From Pseudomonadota bacterium (GTDB lineage Bacteria > Pseudomonadota > Gammaproteobacteria > Steroidobacterales > Steroidobacteraceae): a DNA stretch of 64,000 bases. The notes under the pieces were generated by a model that was not told where the DNA came from, made no database searches, and saw nothing but the letters and a program-made list of their open reading frames with translations. Where the stretch lies: positions 62,001 through 126,000 of the forward strand of contig JAEZFW010000072.1 of the NCBI GenBank assembly GCA_023417315.1, given 5' to 3'. Shown in pieces: positions 61,895-64,000 of the stretch (positions within the stretch are counted from its first letter, which is position 1; each line of letters starts with the position of its first letter). The position numbers and the translations under genes were made by a program.

Positions 61895-62170
61895 CGAAGC
61901 TGCCGCTGGACAGCTACCGCTAGAAGGCTCCGCTGCCGCTTCGCTAGACAGCTGCCGCTAGAAGGCTCCGCTGCCGCTTCGCCAGACAGCTGCCGCTAGA
62001 AAGCTCCGCTACCGCTTCGCTAGACAGCTGCCGCTAGAAAGCTCCGCTGCCGCTTCGCTAGAAAGCTGCCGCTAGAAAGATGGTGATCTTCTCTGTCCAG
62101 CGGTAGCTTTCTCGGCGAGGAACGCAGCCTTTCTAGCGTGAGCCTTCCAGCGATAGCTTTTCCTCATCTA
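61895..62170. repeat. 38-bp tandem array running into a gene end
   Basis: The word GCTCCGCTRCCGCTTCGC starts at 61927, 61965, 62003 and 62041, an exact 38-bp period. Each unit pairs with GCTGCCGCTAGAMRG. Inverted words (CAGCGGTAGCTTTC, TCTAACGGTAGCTTCC) continue to about 62170 inside the last codons of the dehydrogenase gene. Confidence 0.9.
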
Positions 62171-63293
62171 ACGGTAGCTTCCTCTCGCTGACGCTGATCA
62201 CCACCTTTCCGCGCGCCCGCCACGTCTCAAGGTAGCGCATCGCATCGGGAACTTCAGTTAACGTATACGTGCGATCGATTACGGGTTTGACCTTGCCCGA
62301 CGCCATGAGCTCAGCGAGAAGCGTCGTGTCCGCTTGCGTTGCGTTCGACACGAAGAACTTCAATTCTTGATCCACGAAAGGCTGAACGACTTTGGTCTTG
62401 ATAGCACCCCACAAAGGTTTGATCCAGCGTCCACCCTTTGGCGCGCCGACGAGCACGAGCGTGCCGTTCGGCTTCAGCGCGCGCGTGATGTCCAAAATGT
62501 CCCGATTGCCGACGTTGTCGATGATCAGATCGTATCGTGCATCGCCTCGAGTGAAATCTTCACGCGTGTAGTCGATGACGTGATCGGCGCCGAGCGAGCG
62601 CACGAGCTCGAGATTGCGTGTGCTGCACACGCCAGTCACTTGTGCGCCCATGTCTTTTGCGATCTGCACGGCGAACGTGCCGACGCCACCCGATGCGCCG
62701 TTGATCAACACAGATTGCCCAGCTTGCAATCGTCCCTGATCTCGGAGCGCCTGCAATGCGGTGATGCCAGCGATCGGTGCTGTTGCAGCCTCCTCGAATG
62801 ACACATTCGCGGGCTTGATGACGACCGCATTTCGTTCGGGGAAGACGGCATACTCGGCAAATGCGCCCCACACGGTGCCGAACACTTCGTCGCCGGGTTT
62901 CAATCGCGTGACGTTCTTGCCGACGGACTCGACGACGCCGGCGACATCGACACCGAGACGCGGATCCTTCGGTGCGCCGAAACCTGCGGAGCTGCGAAGT
63001 ATGTACGGTGTGCCGGTCATCACGTGCCATTCGAGCGGATTGACCGACGTTGCGTGTACTTTGACGAGTATCTGATCTTCAGAAGGCACCGGCTTTTCGA
63101 CGCGCTCGACCGTCAATACCTCCGGGCCGCCGTAACACCGGTGCATGACCGCAAGCATCGTCGACTTCCCTTGTTGTGCTGGCGCGGGCGTCGTGCAGTC
63201 GGTTTCGTGGCTCAGAGCGATCGCGAGCGACGCGATGCCGATTGCAATGAGTACTGATAGCGCTCCAAGAATTCGATAACGCAACTTCATCAT
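62133..63293 (-). CDS. Membrane-anchored NAD(P)-dependent alcohol dehydrogenase (MDR, quinone-reductase type)
   Basis: 386 residues. An N-terminal hydrophobic anchor or signal (about 8-28) is atypical for this normally cytoplasmic family. The GroES-like part (about 45-165) and Rossmann part (GASGGVGTFAVQIAKDMGA, about 195) are complete; zinc ligands are absent, as in quinone oxidoreductases. The C-terminus after VVISVSE (ending KLPLDEEKLSLEGSR) is encoded by invading repeat sequence, giving a repetitive KLPLD/KLSLE tail. Substrate unknown; an aldehyde or enone is likely. Confidence 0.87.
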   Translation of the reverse strand: MMKLRYRILGALSVLIAIGIASLAIALSHETDCTTPAPAQQGKSTMLAVMHRCYGGPEVLTVERVEKPVPSEDQILVKVHATSVNPLEWHVMTGTPYILRSSAGFGAPKDPRLGVDVAGVVESVGKNVTRLKPGDEVFGTVWGAFAEYAVFPERNAVVIKPANVSFEEAATAPIAGITALQALRDQGRLQAGQSVLINGASGGVGTFAVQIAKDMGAQVTGVCSTRNLELVRSLGADHVIDYTREDFTRGDARYDLIIDNVGNRDILDITRALKPNGTLVLVGAPKGGRWIKPLWGAIKTKVVQPFVDQELKFFVSNATQADTTLLAELMASGKVKPVIDRTYTLTEVPDAMRYLETWRARGKVVISVSERKLPLDEEKLSLEGSR

Positions 63294-63522
63294 GCCTCCC
63301 TTGGCGCATAGGTCTTCTATGCCTGCTCGTGCGCCCGGCGAGGACTATGCGAGCGCTCGTGCACGTGGCCAACGGCCTTGCGACAAACGGCGGCTTTCTG
63401 CCGGCGAATCGCGAACTGGGCAGATGAGTGACGCGCTCGATGCGCGGCGGCCGTCGCAACCGCGCATCGAGACTCATGCAATTCGTCTATAGTGGAAGCA
63501 TGAGGATGAGAGGAACATCAGC

Positions 63523-64000
63523 ATGACTCGTCCAACGGCACTCATCGCCGACGACGAGCCATTGTTGCGAGAAGCTCTCGTGCGGATGTTGGCGAATGCC
63601 TGGCCTGAGCTCGAGATCGTTGCGCAAGCGCGCAACGGTCGCGAAGCGATCGAGCTCTTCGAGCAGCATTGTCCTGATGTCTGTTTCCTGGACGTGCAGA
63701 TGCCAGGCAAGACAGGCATAGAAGCGGCGCAGCACATCGGCCGCCGCGCCCACATCGTCTTCGTCACGGCCTACGATGAATACGCCGTGCAAGCGTTTGC
63801 ACAAGGTGTGCTCGACTACCTCGTCAAACCGGTCGAAGCCAAGCGCCTGAACGAAACGGTCGAACGTCTTCAAGAGCGCCTGGGTGCTGCTGCGCCACCT
63901 GTGCTCGACATCGAAACGTTATCGCAGCAGCTAGCAGAGCATCTCAATAGACCTGCGAGCACGAAGTATCTGAAATGGCTGCGCGCATCCGTCGGCCAAA
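63523..64000 (+). CDS. LytTR-type response regulator, N-terminal part (cut by window end)
   Basis: 159 codons are present and the frame runs off the window. The receiver domain (about 4-120) has the acidic pair D10-D11, phosphoacceptor D57 in CFLDVQMPG, the Thr in VTAYDEYA and the Lys in LVKPVE. After a linker, KYLKWLRASVG begins the segment that precedes a LytTR DNA-binding domain in AlgR/LytR-type regulators. GAGAGGAA precedes the ATG. A partner sensor kinase would be expected outside the window; none lies immediately upstream. Confidence 0.88.
   Translation, partial: MTRPTALIADDEPLLREALVRMLANAWPELEIVAQARNGREAIELFEQHCPDVCFLDVQMPGKTGIEAAQHIGRRAHIVFVTAYDEYAVQAFAQGVLDYLVKPVEAKRLNETVERLQERLGAAAPPVLDIETLSQQLAEHLNRPASTKYLKWLRASVGQ

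Overview
This is 64 kb of high-GC, densely coding chromosomal DNA from a Gram-negative bacterium. Outer-membrane proteins (a TonB-dependent receptor, a YfaZ-like barrel, a haem-bearing porin), several lipoproteins, Tat substrates and an aa3-type oxidase all point to Proteobacteria. Gene style and REP-like interspersed repeats best fit a gammaproteobacterium near Steroidobacteraceae/Xanthomonadales; that placement is inference. I see no rRNA, tRNA, CRISPR array, prophage or transposase.

Layout. 0.1-2.3 kb: cupin and FAD-monooxygenase genes flanked by two direct copies of a MITE-like element. 2.4-4.6 kb: ECF sigma/anti-sigma operon. 4.6-13 kb: amidohydrolase, haem porin, FAD oxidoreductase, cupin, an LPxTA-anchored protein, and a Tat hydrolase divergent from an XRE regulator. 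13-17.7 kb: minus-strand MacAB-like exporter operon (ATPase, two permeases, adaptor). 17.9-24.2 kb: delta-60/Calx-beta lipoprotein and two MFS transporters. 24.8-31 kb: YfaZ-like barrel, AlkB-like dioxygenase, DUF2306, PL10 pectate lyase, lipoprotein, esterase. 31-35 kb: dehalogenase-like hydrolase divergent from a CGNR regulator, CsbD, PqaA-like protein. 35-40.5 kb: TPR Ser/Thr kinase, LysE exporter, LprI-like protein, AraC-GyrI regulator. 41.2-47.1 kb: cytochrome c oxidase operon (dihaem subunit II, I, two subunit IIIs, IV, small subunit, stress-type protein). 47.3-53.1 kb: AraC-GyrI and MerR-GyrI regulators, hydrolase, ABC exporter with a possible upstream mini-ORF. 53.4-59 kb: TonB receptor, DUF4197 lipoprotein, PhoX-like Tat protein. 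59.7-64 kb: asd, membrane protein, anchored dehydrogenase, and the start of a LytTR-type response regulator cut by the window edge.

The most notable signal lies upstream of asd (60801-60966, minus strand). A good sigma-70 promoter is followed almost immediately by a 24-codon ORF rich in Lys/Thr/Ile, a pause hairpin beginning exactly at its Lys-Lys codons, an 8-bp antiterminator pairing, and a strong intrinsic terminator ahead of the asd start. This is the architecture of ribosome-mediated attenuation, apparently with a leaderless leader peptide.

Intergenic space is full of short repeats: at least five small palindromic families, and three tandem arrays with periods of 94, 97 and 38 bp. The 94- and 97-bp arrays are amplified versions of the same REP-like core; the 38-bp array runs into the 3' end of a dehydrogenase gene.
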